Positions 8,794 to 16,574 of a stretch of DNA of 64,000 bases are shown piece after piece. The stretch comes from Kocuria subflava (GTDB taxonomy: Bacteria > Actinomycetota > Actinomycetes > Actinomycetales > Micrococcaceae). Position numbers and translations under genes: made by a program. The first letter of the stretch is position 1. Every line of letters begins with the position of its first letter. The notes under the pieces are model-generated. The model did not search any database. It was not told where the DNA came from and saw only the letters and a list, made by a program, of their open reading frames with translations. Where the stretch lies: NCBI RefSeq assembly GCF_012163155.1, contig NZ_JAAVUN010000013.1, positions 21,885-85,884 of the forward strand, read 5' to 3'.

Positions 8794-9644
8794 ACGCTCC
8801 GAACACCCACGTGATCACCCTGTGCTCCCGTGACCGGCGGACCCATGTTCAGCGGCAGATCGCGGCCCTGGCGCACTGGGCACCGCCGGTCACCCACCAC
8901 ACCGTGATGATCGGTGAGCAGCCGTTTTCTCTGGAACACACCTCAGCCGTGGACAGCACAGGCCCCAGGCCGGTGAATCTGGCCGCCGCGCGCAATGCCG
9001 GCGGGGATGCAGCCGTGGCGGCAGGTGCTGAGCTGCTGATCTTCTTGGATGCGGACTGCATCCCGGGACCCGATCTGGTGCGCTTCTACCAGCGTGCCGC
9101 CGCAGCACAAAATGCTCCCTCTGTGCTGTGCGGTCCGGTGACCTATCTGCCCCAGGACACCTGGCTGCCTGAGCCTGCCTCCCTGGGTGAGCCCAGCGCC
9201 CTGGAGCATGTTGTGGAGCACACCGCCCCACATCCGGCCCGCCCCGCTCCCCCGCCGGGGCAGCTGCAAACAGCCACGCAGGACGAGTACACACTGTTCT
9301 GGTCCCTGTCCTTTGCCATGACCACAAACCTGTGGGAACAGACCCGCTGCGCCTTTGGAGGATTCTGTGAGGCGTTCACCGGATATGGGGGTGAGGACAC
9401 GGACTTTGCCATGAACCTGCATGACCGTGGGACGGCCCTGACCTGGGTGGGTGGTGCCCACGCCTATCACCAGTGGCACGCGGTGTCCTCACCTCCCGTG
9501 GAACACCTGACAGAAATCCTGACCAACGCCCACCTGTTCCACATCCGGTGGGGGTGGTGGCCCATGACCGGATGGCTGGAAGCCTTTGAAGAGCAGGGCC
9601 TGGTCCGATTCACCGGTGACCGATGGGAGGCCACAGGTCAGTGA
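8790..9644 (+). CDS. Family 2 glycosyltransferase with Glyco_transf_7C motif
   Basis: A 284-residue GT-A enzyme with ARNAGGD (68-74), the metal-binding DAD (87-89) and the GYGGEDTDF motif near residue 198 that is shared with the 2284-3645 protein. The two are related halves of one locus and may add similar sugars. Last gene of the rightward operon. The adjoining 9645-9767 holds no further gene. Confidence 0.85.
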   Translation: MNAPNTHVITLCSRDRRTHVQRQIAALAHWAPPVTHHTVMIGEQPFSLEHTSAVDSTGPRPVNLAAARNAGGDAAVAAGAELLIFLDADCIPGPDLVRFYQRAAAAQNAPSVLCGPVTYLPQDTWLPEPASLGEPSALEHVVEHTAPHPARPAPPPGQLQTATQDEYTLFWSLSFAMTTNLWEQTRCAFGGFCEAFTGYGGEDTDFAMNLHDRGTALTWVGGAHAYHQWHAVSSPPVEHLTEILTNAHLFHIRWGWWPMTGWLEAFEEQGLVRFTGDRWEATGQ

Positions 9645-9767
9645 GCTTGCTTTCACCGTCAGCTGTCTCACAGCACATTGAGGGACAGATGTGGAACAGT
9701 ACCCATCGCTATGACTGTCTCCACCACCAACTCCACGTCCTCAACCACCGCATAGGGAGGTGCAGCA

Positions 9768-10169
9768 ATGGACGCTGACACCCGCTGCCCATGCGGCTCG
9801 GGGGACACCTACGGCAACTGCTGCCGCCCGTTCCACCACGGCAAACCGGCACCCACGGCAGAGACCCTCATGCGCTCGCGCTTTTCCGCCTTTGCTGTGG
9901 GCGACGACGCCTACCTCCTGCGCACCTGGGACCCCGCCACCCGCCCGTTGTCCATGGACCTTGACCCGGATCTGCGCTGGTACCGCCTGGACATCAACCA
10001 GACCACCGGCGGCGGCCCGTTCGAGGACTGGGGCACCGTGGACTTCACCGCGCACTACAAGCCCATGCCCGGCACCCAGGCACCCCGGGGAACCCAACGG
10101 GAGAACTCCCGCTTCCGTCGCCACGACGGCGTGTGGTTCTACCTGGACGGAACGCTCATGTCCGTGTGA
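9768..10169 (+). CDS. YchJ family protein (SEC-C motif)
   Basis: A 133-residue protein beginning with a SEC-C zinc-binding motif, CPCGSGDTYGNCC (Cys7, Cys9, Cys18, Cys19), followed by the NTF2-like YchJ fold (MRSRFSAFAVGDDAYLLRTW). The UPF0225/YchJ family is widespread but of unknown biochemical role. A GGAGG ribosome site precedes the ATG. The 3' end overlaps the convergent permease gene by 31 bases. Confidence 0.88.
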   Translation: MDADTRCPCGSGDTYGNCCRPFHHGKPAPTAETLMRSRFSAFAVGDDAYLLRTWDPATRPLSMDLDPDLRWYRLDINQTTGGGPFEDWGTVDFTAHYKPMPGTQAPRGTQRENSRFRRHDGVWFYLDGTLMSV

Positions 10170-11116
10170 ACCGCCGGAACCAGTAGTTTTCGGCCATGCT
10201 CAGCGCTCTGGAACGTGCCCGCGCTTGAGGCGGTTTGTTCCACCATCTGGCCCCGGACATCCGGGTGGAAGCGGGCCAACAGGACCACCCCCGCCACGGC
10301 GGCAGCGCCCGTCAACATCAATCCCACCAGCGCCGCAGCCCCCAAGTCGGCATACTCGCGCAGCACCACTGCACCAATGAACACCGCCATCATGGGGTCC
10401 ACCATGGTCAGCCCGGCCAACACCGTTTCCGGAGGCCCTGATGAGTAGGCCACCTGCACCACCCACATGCCCACTGCGGAGGCCAGCGCCATCCCCACCA
10501 CGGTGATCAACATGCCGTGCGTGAGAAGTTCAAGGGCTCCCGCCCAGCCACCGCCACTGCTCATCACCCGGGCAACCGAGGTGGTCGCCACATGGGCAGA
10601 TGCCGCCACGGTTCCGAACGCCAGTCCTGCCACGGCCACCAGGGCCAGGTGACTGGCGCGGGTTGCCGCCAGTACGGCCCCCACCAGGCTGAAGAGAATC
10701 AGCAGGCCGTTGAGCCAGGTGACTGTCCCCGGGATCAGTGGCCCGGTCTGGGCATGAGCCGCAGAGATTCCCACAAATCCTGCAACGCCCACCAAGGTCA
10801 ATGCCATGCTTGCCACCAACTGCCGCGAGACCTTGAGCCGCAGAACATTCACACTGATCATGACCGCCACCACCAGGGACACCGCACCGATGGGCTGGAC
10901 CAGCGCCACCGGCCCCAAACTCAGTGCCGCAATGTTGACCACGGTTTCCAGCGCCAGCAGCCCCAGTCCCAGCAGCCACAACGGACGCAGCACCAACGGC
11001 GCGCGGTTCTGCAAGGGCTGCGCAGATGCCGCACGGACGGCGTGATGCTGCAGGTGGGCACCAACAGCCAAGCCGACGGCGGCCAACAGGGCCAGAACTA
11101 TTGAGGTGACAACCAT
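10139..11116 (-). CDS. DMT (drug/metabolite) family permease
   Basis: A 325-residue polytopic membrane protein with about nine or ten hydrophobic helices and two half-repeats, typical of EamA/NIPA-like DMT transporters. The segment LGPVALVQPIGAVSLVVAV is characteristic of the family. Substrate unknown; some relatives are proposed divalent-cation carriers. The C-terminal polar tail overlaps the end of ychJ on the other strand. Single gene with its own promoter region in 11117-11228. Confidence 0.8.
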   Translation of the reverse strand: MVVTSIVLALLAAVGLAVGAHLQHHAVRAASAQPLQNRAPLVLRPLWLLGLGLLALETVVNIAALSLGPVALVQPIGAVSLVVAVMISVNVLRLKVSRQLVASMALTLVGVAGFVGISAAHAQTGPLIPGTVTWLNGLLILFSLVGAVLAATRASHLALVAVAGLAFGTVAASAHVATTSVARVMSSGGGWAGALELLTHGMLITVVGMALASAVGMWVVQVAYSSGPPETVLAGLTMVDPMMAVFIGAVVLREYADLGAAALVGLMLTGAAAVAGVVLLARFHPDVRGQMVEQTASSAGTFQSAEHGRKLLVPAVHTDMSVPSR

Positions 11117-11228
11117 GGATTCAGATTACGAATCCCCTTGTCCCAGCCACATCAGCCGCAAGGCCCATCCTGGCAGGCCTGTGTCATCCCAACGGATGAC
11201 TTCTCACAGGCCCCAACAGCTCACGCCG

Positions 11229-12062
11229 TCACCCGTCCATTGAACCGTCCGGTCCGGGTTGGTCCAGCAGGTTCACCAGATCTTGAACGGACTCCATGAC
11301 AGCGGTGGGCCGGAACGGGAACTGCTCCACCTGCTCCCGTTTGGTCACACCGCTCAGCACCAGCAGCGTAGAGAGGCCTGCCTCCATTCCGGCAATGATG
11401 TCCGTGTCCATGCGGTCGCCCAACATGGCCGTGGTTTCCGAATGGGCACCGATCCGGTTCAGTGCCGAGCGAAACATCATGGGGTTGGGTTTGCCCACAA
11501 CATACGGCTGCTTGGCAGTTTTGGTGGCTGCGGAAATCATGGCTGCCACCGCGCCCGTTGCCGGCAGTGGACCCTCCGGAGACGGTCCCGTGGTGTCCGG
11601 GTTGGTGGCAATGAAACGCGCACCGCCGTCAATCAACCGGATGGCCTTGGTGATGGCCTCGAACGAATACGTCCGGGTTTCACCCAACACCACGTAGTCG
11701 CAGTCGGTGTCCGTGAGCACAAAGCCGGCTTCGTGCATCGCCGTCGTCAATCCGGCCTCACCGATCACGTACGCACGGTGACCTGCGGATTGGTCTCGCA
11801 GGAATTCCGCCGTGGCCAGGGCGGAGGTCCACAACTCACTTTCGCGCACCTGAAGCCCGGAACGTGCAAGGCGGGCGGACAGGTCGCGTGGGGTGTACAT
11901 CGAGTTGTTGGTCAGCACCAGAAAGCGCTGGCCACGTTCACGCCACAGCTGAAGCAGTCGAGCCGCACCGGGAATCATGGCCTCCTCCCGGACCAGCACA
12001 CCGTCCATGTCTGTCAGCCAGGTGTTGGTGCCCATCAAACGTTGCGTCCGCGGTGCTCCCAT
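11229..12062 (-). CDS. HAD-IIA family phosphatase (NagD-like)
   Basis: A 277-residue cytosolic HAD hydrolase. DMDGVLV near residue 19 supplies the nucleophile and acid/base aspartates, VLTNNS is motif II, VGKPNP carries the motif III lysine, and MLGDRMDTDI is motif IV. It likely dephosphorylates small phosphoesters such as nucleotides or sugar phosphates. The ATG at 12062 is preferred because GGAGGG lies just upstream; an in-frame ATG at 12089 lacks a comparable site. Confidence 0.88.
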   Translation of the reverse strand: MGAPRTQRLMGTNTWLTDMDGVLVREEAMIPGAARLLQLWRERGQRFLVLTNNSMYTPRDLSARLARSGLQVRESELWTSALATAEFLRDQSAGHRAYVIGEAGLTTAMHEAGFVLTDTDCDYVVLGETRTYSFEAITKAIRLIDGGARFIATNPDTTGPSPEGPLPATGAVAAMISAATKTAKQPYVVGKPNPMMFRSALNRIGAHSETTAMLGDRMDTDIIAGMEAGLSTLLVLSGVTKREQVEQFPFRPTAVMESVQDLVNLLDQPGPDGSMDG

Positions 12063-12246
12063 GAGATTTCCCTCCGTGACTTCATGCATCAGTTCCAGCT
12101 CTGTCCAGGCCCGAACGACGACGACGCGCCACCCCGGCCCTTCATCCCACCCTCCTCACGGTAGGGCTCCTGGCGGCCCAGGCACAGCCTTTTGCAGAGT
12201 CCGTGATCCGGAACACGGAGGTCACTTTTCGATAACGCTGTGAGCG

Positions 12247-12252
12247 TAAGAT
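12247..12252 (+). promoter_or_regulatory. Candidate -10 box for the NCS2 permease gene
   Basis: TAAGAT in the divergent 12063-12298 region, about 47 bases before the GTG start. It is preceded by the short inverted repeat CGCT-GTG-AGCG, which could be an operator. No purine-riboswitch core was recognised. Confidence 0.35.
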
Positions 12253-12298
12253 CTTTCAAGTTCACCCTCACCGCTCGCACAGCCACCGGAGCCGCACC

Positions 12299-13768
12299 GT
12301 GTCCCATACCGCTCCCGAGTCCACCGCGAAGCCCGCTGCCCCTCAAGGGCGTGGATTCCTGGACCGTTACTTTCTGATCACTGAACGTGGTTCCAACATG
12401 GGCCGGGAGGTCCGCGGCGGCATCGCCACGTTCATTGCCATGAGCTACATCGTGGTGCTCAACCCGCTGGTCCTGGGGCTGGGCCCTGATGGTGCCGGCA
12501 ACACTTTGGGTGTCGACCGCGTTGCGGCCATGACCGCCCTGATTGCCGGTGTTCTGACCATTCTGATGGGCGTGATCGCCAAGGCACCGTTTGCTCTGGC
12601 CACCGGTCTGGGCGTGAACGCGTTCCTGGCAGTCACCATTGCCACCCACCCGGAGCTGACGTGGCCGCAGATCATGGGCCTGGTCATCTGGGCCGGTCTG
12701 ATCATGTTCGTGTTGGTTCTCACCGGTTTCCGGACGGCCGTGTTCAACGCGGTGCCGTCGTCGTTGAAAACCGCGATTGTGGTGGGAATCGGCCTGTTCA
12801 TTGCCCTGATCGGGTTTGTGAACGCCGGATTCGTGCGCCGCATACCGGATGAGGCCAACACCACGGTGCCTGTGAGCCTGGGCGTGGGTGGCCACCTGGT
12901 GGGGTGGCCCACCCTGGTGTTCGTGCTGACCCTGCTGCTGACGGTTGCCCTGATGGTGCGCCAGATCAAGGGCGCGATTCTGATTGCCGTGGTTTCCGGC
13001 AGTGTACTGGCCCACATCCTGGAGGCTGTGGTGCCTTCCGGTTCCTCTGTGGAGAGCCCCACCGGCTGGTCCCTGGTGGTGCCGCAGAACCCCACCGCGT
13101 TGCTGTCCTTCCCCAACCTCTCCCTGCTGGGCGAGGCCGCACCGCTGGATGCCATCACTCAGCTGAGCTCCTTCACCGCAGCACTGTTGATCTTCACCAT
13201 CCTGTTGTCCATCTTCTTCGACGCCATGGGCACCATGGTTGGCCTCTCCGATCAGGCGGGCCTGGTCAAGGACGGCAAGATCGAGAACGTTGACCGTGTG
13301 CTGATGGTGGATGCCTTTGGCGCGGTGGCCGGTGGTGCGGGCTCGGTGTCCTCCAACCAGATCTATGTGGAATCCTCCACGGGCATTGCCGAGGGTGCTC
13401 GGACCGGCCTGGCCAACGTGGTCACCGGTGTGCTGTTCCTGCTGGCCACCTTCATCACCCCCCTGGTTGAGGTGGTTCCGTTCGAGGCCGTGGCACCCGC
13501 CATGGTGGTGGTCGGCTTCCTCATGGCCAAGAACGTGGTGCGGATCGACTGGGAGGACTGGGGCATTGCCGTCCCGGCATTCCTGACCTTTGTGGTCATG
13601 CCGTTCACCTACTCGATTGCCGACGGCATCGGCGCCGGGTTCATCTCCTACGTGTTCATCCGCGTGGTCCAGGGCCGTATCAAGGAGATCCACCCGTTAA
13701 TGTGGGTTGTGGCCATCGCTTTTGTGGTCTTCTTCAGCACCGGCGTGCTTGAGGGCTGGGCCGGCTGA
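12299..13768 (+). CDS. NCS2 family purine permease (AzgA-like)
   Basis: A 489-residue membrane protein with about 12 hydrophobic segments. It has the AzgA/GhxP-type features: an N-terminal TERGSNMGREVRGGIATFIAMSYIVVLNP, the ATGLGVNAF segment, and FDAMGTMVGLSDQAGL. These proteins import hypoxanthine, guanine or adenine with protons. GTG start; its TGA overlaps the first base of the downstream ATG, so the CPBP gene is co-translated. Confidence 0.9.
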   Translation: MSHTAPESTAKPAAPQGRGFLDRYFLITERGSNMGREVRGGIATFIAMSYIVVLNPLVLGLGPDGAGNTLGVDRVAAMTALIAGVLTILMGVIAKAPFALATGLGVNAFLAVTIATHPELTWPQIMGLVIWAGLIMFVLVLTGFRTAVFNAVPSSLKTAIVVGIGLFIALIGFVNAGFVRRIPDEANTTVPVSLGVGGHLVGWPTLVFVLTLLLTVALMVRQIKGAILIAVVSGSVLAHILEAVVPSGSSVESPTGWSLVVPQNPTALLSFPNLSLLGEAAPLDAITQLSSFTAALLIFTILLSIFFDAMGTMVGLSDQAGLVKDGKIENVDRVLMVDAFGAVAGGAGSVSSNQIYVESSTGIAEGARTGLANVVTGVLFLLATFITPLVEVVPFEAVAPAMVVVGFLMAKNVVRIDWEDWGIAVPAFLTFVVMPFTYSIADGIGAGFISYVFIRVVQGRIKEIHPLMWVVAIAFVVFFSTGVLEGWAG

Positions 13769-14622
13769 TGAACCCGAACCAAGTCATCCCCCCGGGCTCG
13801 GTTCTCCACTTTGCCGAACAGGCCGTCCACCCGCGGCGCTCCCCGTGGCGTCCGCTGGTGGGCCTGGTGCTGGGTGGGTTTGCAGCACTGATCGTGTTGA
13901 GCCTGGTGACCCTCACGCTGCAACCGCCGCTGGGCACGGTGCTGCCCGGTGACCTCGCCTCCCTGGTCACCGCAGCATCGGGCCTGTTCCTGGCCGGTGT
14001 CACCCTGACGGTCATTGTCTGCGTGCTGCTGCGCCTGACCCCCGGCAGGCTCGTGTCCGTGACCGGTAGCTTCCGGTGGCGCCTGTTCGGTCTCTACGCC
14101 CTGGCCTGTGTGCCGATCATGGCGCTGTTCCTGATCGGCAACGTGCATGGCATTCAGCGCACTGACTGGATCCTGGCCACCCTGGTGGTCTTTGCCGTGA
14201 TCCCGTTCCAGGTCACCGGCGAGGAGCTGGCCTTCCGCGGTGCCGTTCAACAATCGGTCTCAGCGCTGCTGCCCGCATGGCGCCTCCGGTTGGTGACTGC
14301 AGCGCTGGTGAGCGCCGCCCTGTTCGCCGTGGTGCACCGCCCCGGCAACGCCGCGGGTCTGGCGGCTTTCCTGGCCTTCGGCCTGGTGTTCGCCGCCGCG
14401 GGTTACCTGACCGGTGGCCTTGAGGCGCCGTTGGCCCTGCACCTGATCACCAACCTCTACAGCCTGGGCACCCCCACCATTCAGGTGGACAACACCAACC
14501 TACTCACCTAGAACGCCACCCAGATCACCTGGGGCAACGCACTGTTCACCATTGCTGTGAACGTCCTGCCGCTGGTTGATGTGGTGCTCATCAGCCGCCG
14601 GAAAGGTACCGTCACTGTTTGA
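13768..14622 (+). pseudogene. CPBP intramembrane metalloprotease gene interrupted by an in-frame TAG
   Basis: The reading frame from 13768 gives a 247-residue membrane protein ending at TAG 14509-14511. It carries the CPBP/Abi motifs: EELAFRG (glutamate pair plus Arg) and the later histidines in FAVVHRPGNAA and LHLITN. After the TAG the same frame continues for 36 codons, encoding one more hydrophobic helix with a basic end (LISRRKG), and stops at TGA 14620-14622, exactly where the terminator stem begins. This says the ancestral gene ended at 14622 and the last helix is now cut off. The catalytic motifs lie before the stop, so the short product might still function. Could be a base-call error. 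Confidence 0.75.
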
Positions 14623-14672
14623 CAGGCAAATGACCGCTGGGATCGCCTCCCAGCGGTCAATTGCCTGTCAAA
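14618..14672. terminator. Long hairpin between convergent genes
   Basis: Arms 14618-14642 and 14648-14672 are 25 bases each with one mismatch and a 5-base loop. It separates the CPBP gene from the convergent spermidine-synthase-like gene and probably stops transcription from both sides; a short T run follows on the plus side. Confidence 0.8.
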
Positions 14673-14679
14673 CGCCTTT

Positions 14680-15561
14680 TCACGACGACGACGCCGGATC
14701 CCTCCTTGGCTGGACCGTTGCGGCAAAGGTGGCTGTCCAGCGCTGATCCTTGTACTGGGCCGGTACCGGGTCCACCAACAGCGAGCGCGTCATGGTGGCC
14801 GCTTCTGCCGTCCCGGATTCAGGCAGTGGGCGATGCGATGCGGCCAGGACCACGTTGCCGCGTCGTCGTCCTTTGAACATGGCGGGATCAGCCACGGCGG
14901 CCACGTGCTCAAAAACTGCCTTGAGGCCGGCGATCTCCTGGCGGACCCCGTTGAGTTGGGGATCGTCCCCCACGTTGAGCAGGTAGATCCCGGCTGGATC
15001 CAGCACCCGATCCACCGCGCGGGTGAACTCCACCGTGGTCAGGGAGGGCGGTGTCACGGCACCGGCAAAGACGTCGCGGATGATGACATCCCGCGTGGAT
15101 TCCGTCAGGGACTCGGTCACCGCCCTGGCTTCACCGGCTCGAATGCGCAGCAAGGGTGCGCGGGGAAGGTTGAACCAACCGCGGACCAAATCCACCAGGC
15201 GGGCATCCAGCTCCACCACCACCTGGCGGGCCTCCGGCCATTCGTGGGCCAGCCACCGAGCCATGGAACACGCACCCCCACCCAGGTGGAGGACCCTGAG
15301 TTTGTGCGGATCCAGGTGGGCAGGAACGTGGGTGCGCAGCACGGCAGCCATCCAGCGCATGTACTCGAAATCAAGGTCACCGGGGCGGGCCGGGTCCACG
15401 TGGGAGGACGGCACACCGTTGACCATCACGGTCCAAGCACCGGGTGTCAGGTCATCCGGGACCAGCTCCACCGTGCCGGTCTGGATCTCCCAGGTCCCGG
15501 CGTGTGGGCCGTTGCTCTCCGCGGGTTGCTCGGGTTGGGTGCGTTGACGTTTGCGTCCCAT
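14680..15561 (-). CDS. Spermidine-synthase-like methyltransferase-fold protein
   Basis: A 293-residue protein with the Rossmann AdoMet-type fold of spermidine synthases: VLHLGGGACSMARWL (nucleotide loop), VVELDARLVDLVRGWF, and VIIRDVFAGAVTPPSL where polyamine synthases have the catalytic aspartate. Actinobacterial members of this group are often stand-alone and their reaction is unproven, so polyamine synthesis is only a possibility. The ATG overlaps the preceding acetyltransferase stop (TGATG), giving a three-gene operon with the thiamine-binding protein. Confidence 0.78.
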   Translation of the reverse strand: MGRKRQRTQPEQPAESNGPHAGTWEIQTGTVELVPDDLTPGAWTVMVNGVPSSHVDPARPGDLDFEYMRWMAAVLRTHVPAHLDPHKLRVLHLGGGACSMARWLAHEWPEARQVVVELDARLVDLVRGWFNLPRAPLLRIRAGEARAVTESLTESTRDVIIRDVFAGAVTPPSLTTVEFTRAVDRVLDPAGIYLLNVGDDPQLNGVRQEIAGLKAVFEHVAAVADPAMFKGRRRGNVVLAASHRPLPESGTAEAATMTRSLLVDPVPAQYKDQRWTATFAATVQPRRDPASSS

Positions 15562-16100
15562 CAGCCGACCTGCCCCGGGCGCAGCATGCGGTAGGTGAAC
15601 TGCCCGGACCAGGCGTGTTCGGCGGGAAACGGCGGGTGGTCCACCTGGGTGAAACCGTGTTTGGCGTAGAACGCATGAGCGCGGTCATTGCCGGCCATGA
15701 TCCACAGATACACGGGTTCGGCGGGGCCGTGATCTGCCAGTACGGCCGTGAGCAGGCGTTGCCCCAGCCCCGTCCCGTGGGTACTGATGCGCGTGTAAAG
15801 ACTGACCAACTGGCGGGCGGCAATCACATCGGGAGCCACATCCGCCTCCCAGTCCATGGGCCCGTCGGCGGCAATCGCAAAGCCGAGCAGGGCGGCGTCG
15901 TCGTCCTGAGCCACCTGCACAGTGGTGCCGACGGTGCTCAGGTGCTGCAAATCTTCCTCAGCGGTGCCGGTACCGGACTGGATTGAAGCCACGAATTCCG
16001 GCCCGTAGAGCGGCCCGTAGGTCTCCGCCTGGCAGGCAAAGCGCACAGCAGTGAGTGCCGCGGCGTCCTCAGGTGTGCCGCGGCGAATGGTCACGTTCAC
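15561..16100 (-). CDS. GNAT family N-acetyltransferase
   Basis: A 179-residue acetyltransferase with the GNAT layout: IRRGTPEDAAALTAVR at the N-terminus, the acetyl-CoA loop region HGTGLGQRLLTAV (near residue 113), and NDRAHAFYAKHGFTQV near the C-terminus. The second residue of the Q/RxxGxG/A loop is conserved as GLGQ. Substrate unknown. GTG start in a four-base overlap (GTGA) with the upstream gene. Confidence 0.88.
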   Translation of the reverse strand: MNVTIRRGTPEDAAALTAVRFACQAETYGPLYGPEFVASIQSGTGTAEEDLQHLSTVGTTVQVAQDDDAALLGFAIAADGPMDWEADVAPDVIAARQLVSLYTRISTHGTGLGQRLLTAVLADHGPAEPVYLWIMAGNDRAHAFYAKHGFTQVDHPPFPAEHAWSGQFTYRMLRPGQVG

Positions 16101-16441
16101 CCTTCGATGGCCCCCGGGCTCGGTTGCCCCTCCAGAGCCTGGCGCTCCATGGCTGCTTCCAGGCGCTCGATCTTGCCGGTCATTTCCCCAGTGTGACCAG
16201 GGCGGATGTCTGCTTTGAGAACCAGGGAGACGCGCGGACCAAACCGCCCCACCGCCTCCGTGGCACGTTTGACCACGTCCATGACCTCATCCCACTCCCC
16301 CTCAATGGAGGTGAACATGGAATCCGTGCGGTGCGGCAAACCGGAGTCCCGGACGATCTGGACGGCGGCGGCAACGGCGTCGTGCACGGAGGCATCCGGG
16401 TTGTGGCCACCCATGGGTGAAACGGAAAAAGCAACGATCAT
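16097..16441 (-). CDS. Thiamine-binding protein, MTH1187/YqgV (DUF77) family
   Basis: A 114-residue protein starting MIVAFSVSPMG, with SIEGEWDEVMDVVKRA in the middle, typical of the ferredoxin-like MTH1187 family that binds hydroxymethyl-pyrimidine or thiamine-type ligands. The usual length is about 100 residues. The ATG at 16441 is chosen for its GGAGG site and family start; the frame upstream to 16588 is low-complexity and overlaps the pta promoter. First gene of the leftward three-gene operon. Confidence 0.85.
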   Translation of the reverse strand: MIVAFSVSPMGGHNPDASVHDAVAAAVQIVRDSGLPHRTDSMFTSIEGEWDEVMDVVKRATEAVGRFGPRVSLVLKADIRPGHTGEMTGKIERLEAAMERQALEGQPSPGAIEG

Positions 16442-16526
16442 GCCTCCATCCTCCCACTGGGGATTGGGTGAGGGGAGGGGGCTCGGAACGCAGGGCAACT
16501 CGCAGCGGCGCATGTGATGTGGCGGA

Positions 16527-16532
16527 TAGGCT
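16527..16532 (+). promoter_or_regulatory. Candidate -10 box for pta
   Basis: TAGGCT about 43 bases before the GTG start of pta, inside the divergent region with the thiamine-binding protein gene. No firm -35. Confidence 0.35.
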
Positions 16533-16574
16533 GTTCGGCGGACCCGAACCCGCCCGCGGAAGAGGAGCACTCGC

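Noticed and set aside
12063..12298. Purine riboswitch before the NCS2 permease
   Set aside because: The conserved junction bases of the purine aptamer were not found; only a -10-like box and a short inverted repeat are visible.
12089..13693. 534-codon open frame opposite the NCS2 permease
   Set aside because: Composition is typical antisense of a G+C-rich gene (runs of His, Gln, Gly); the permease frame has clear family signatures.
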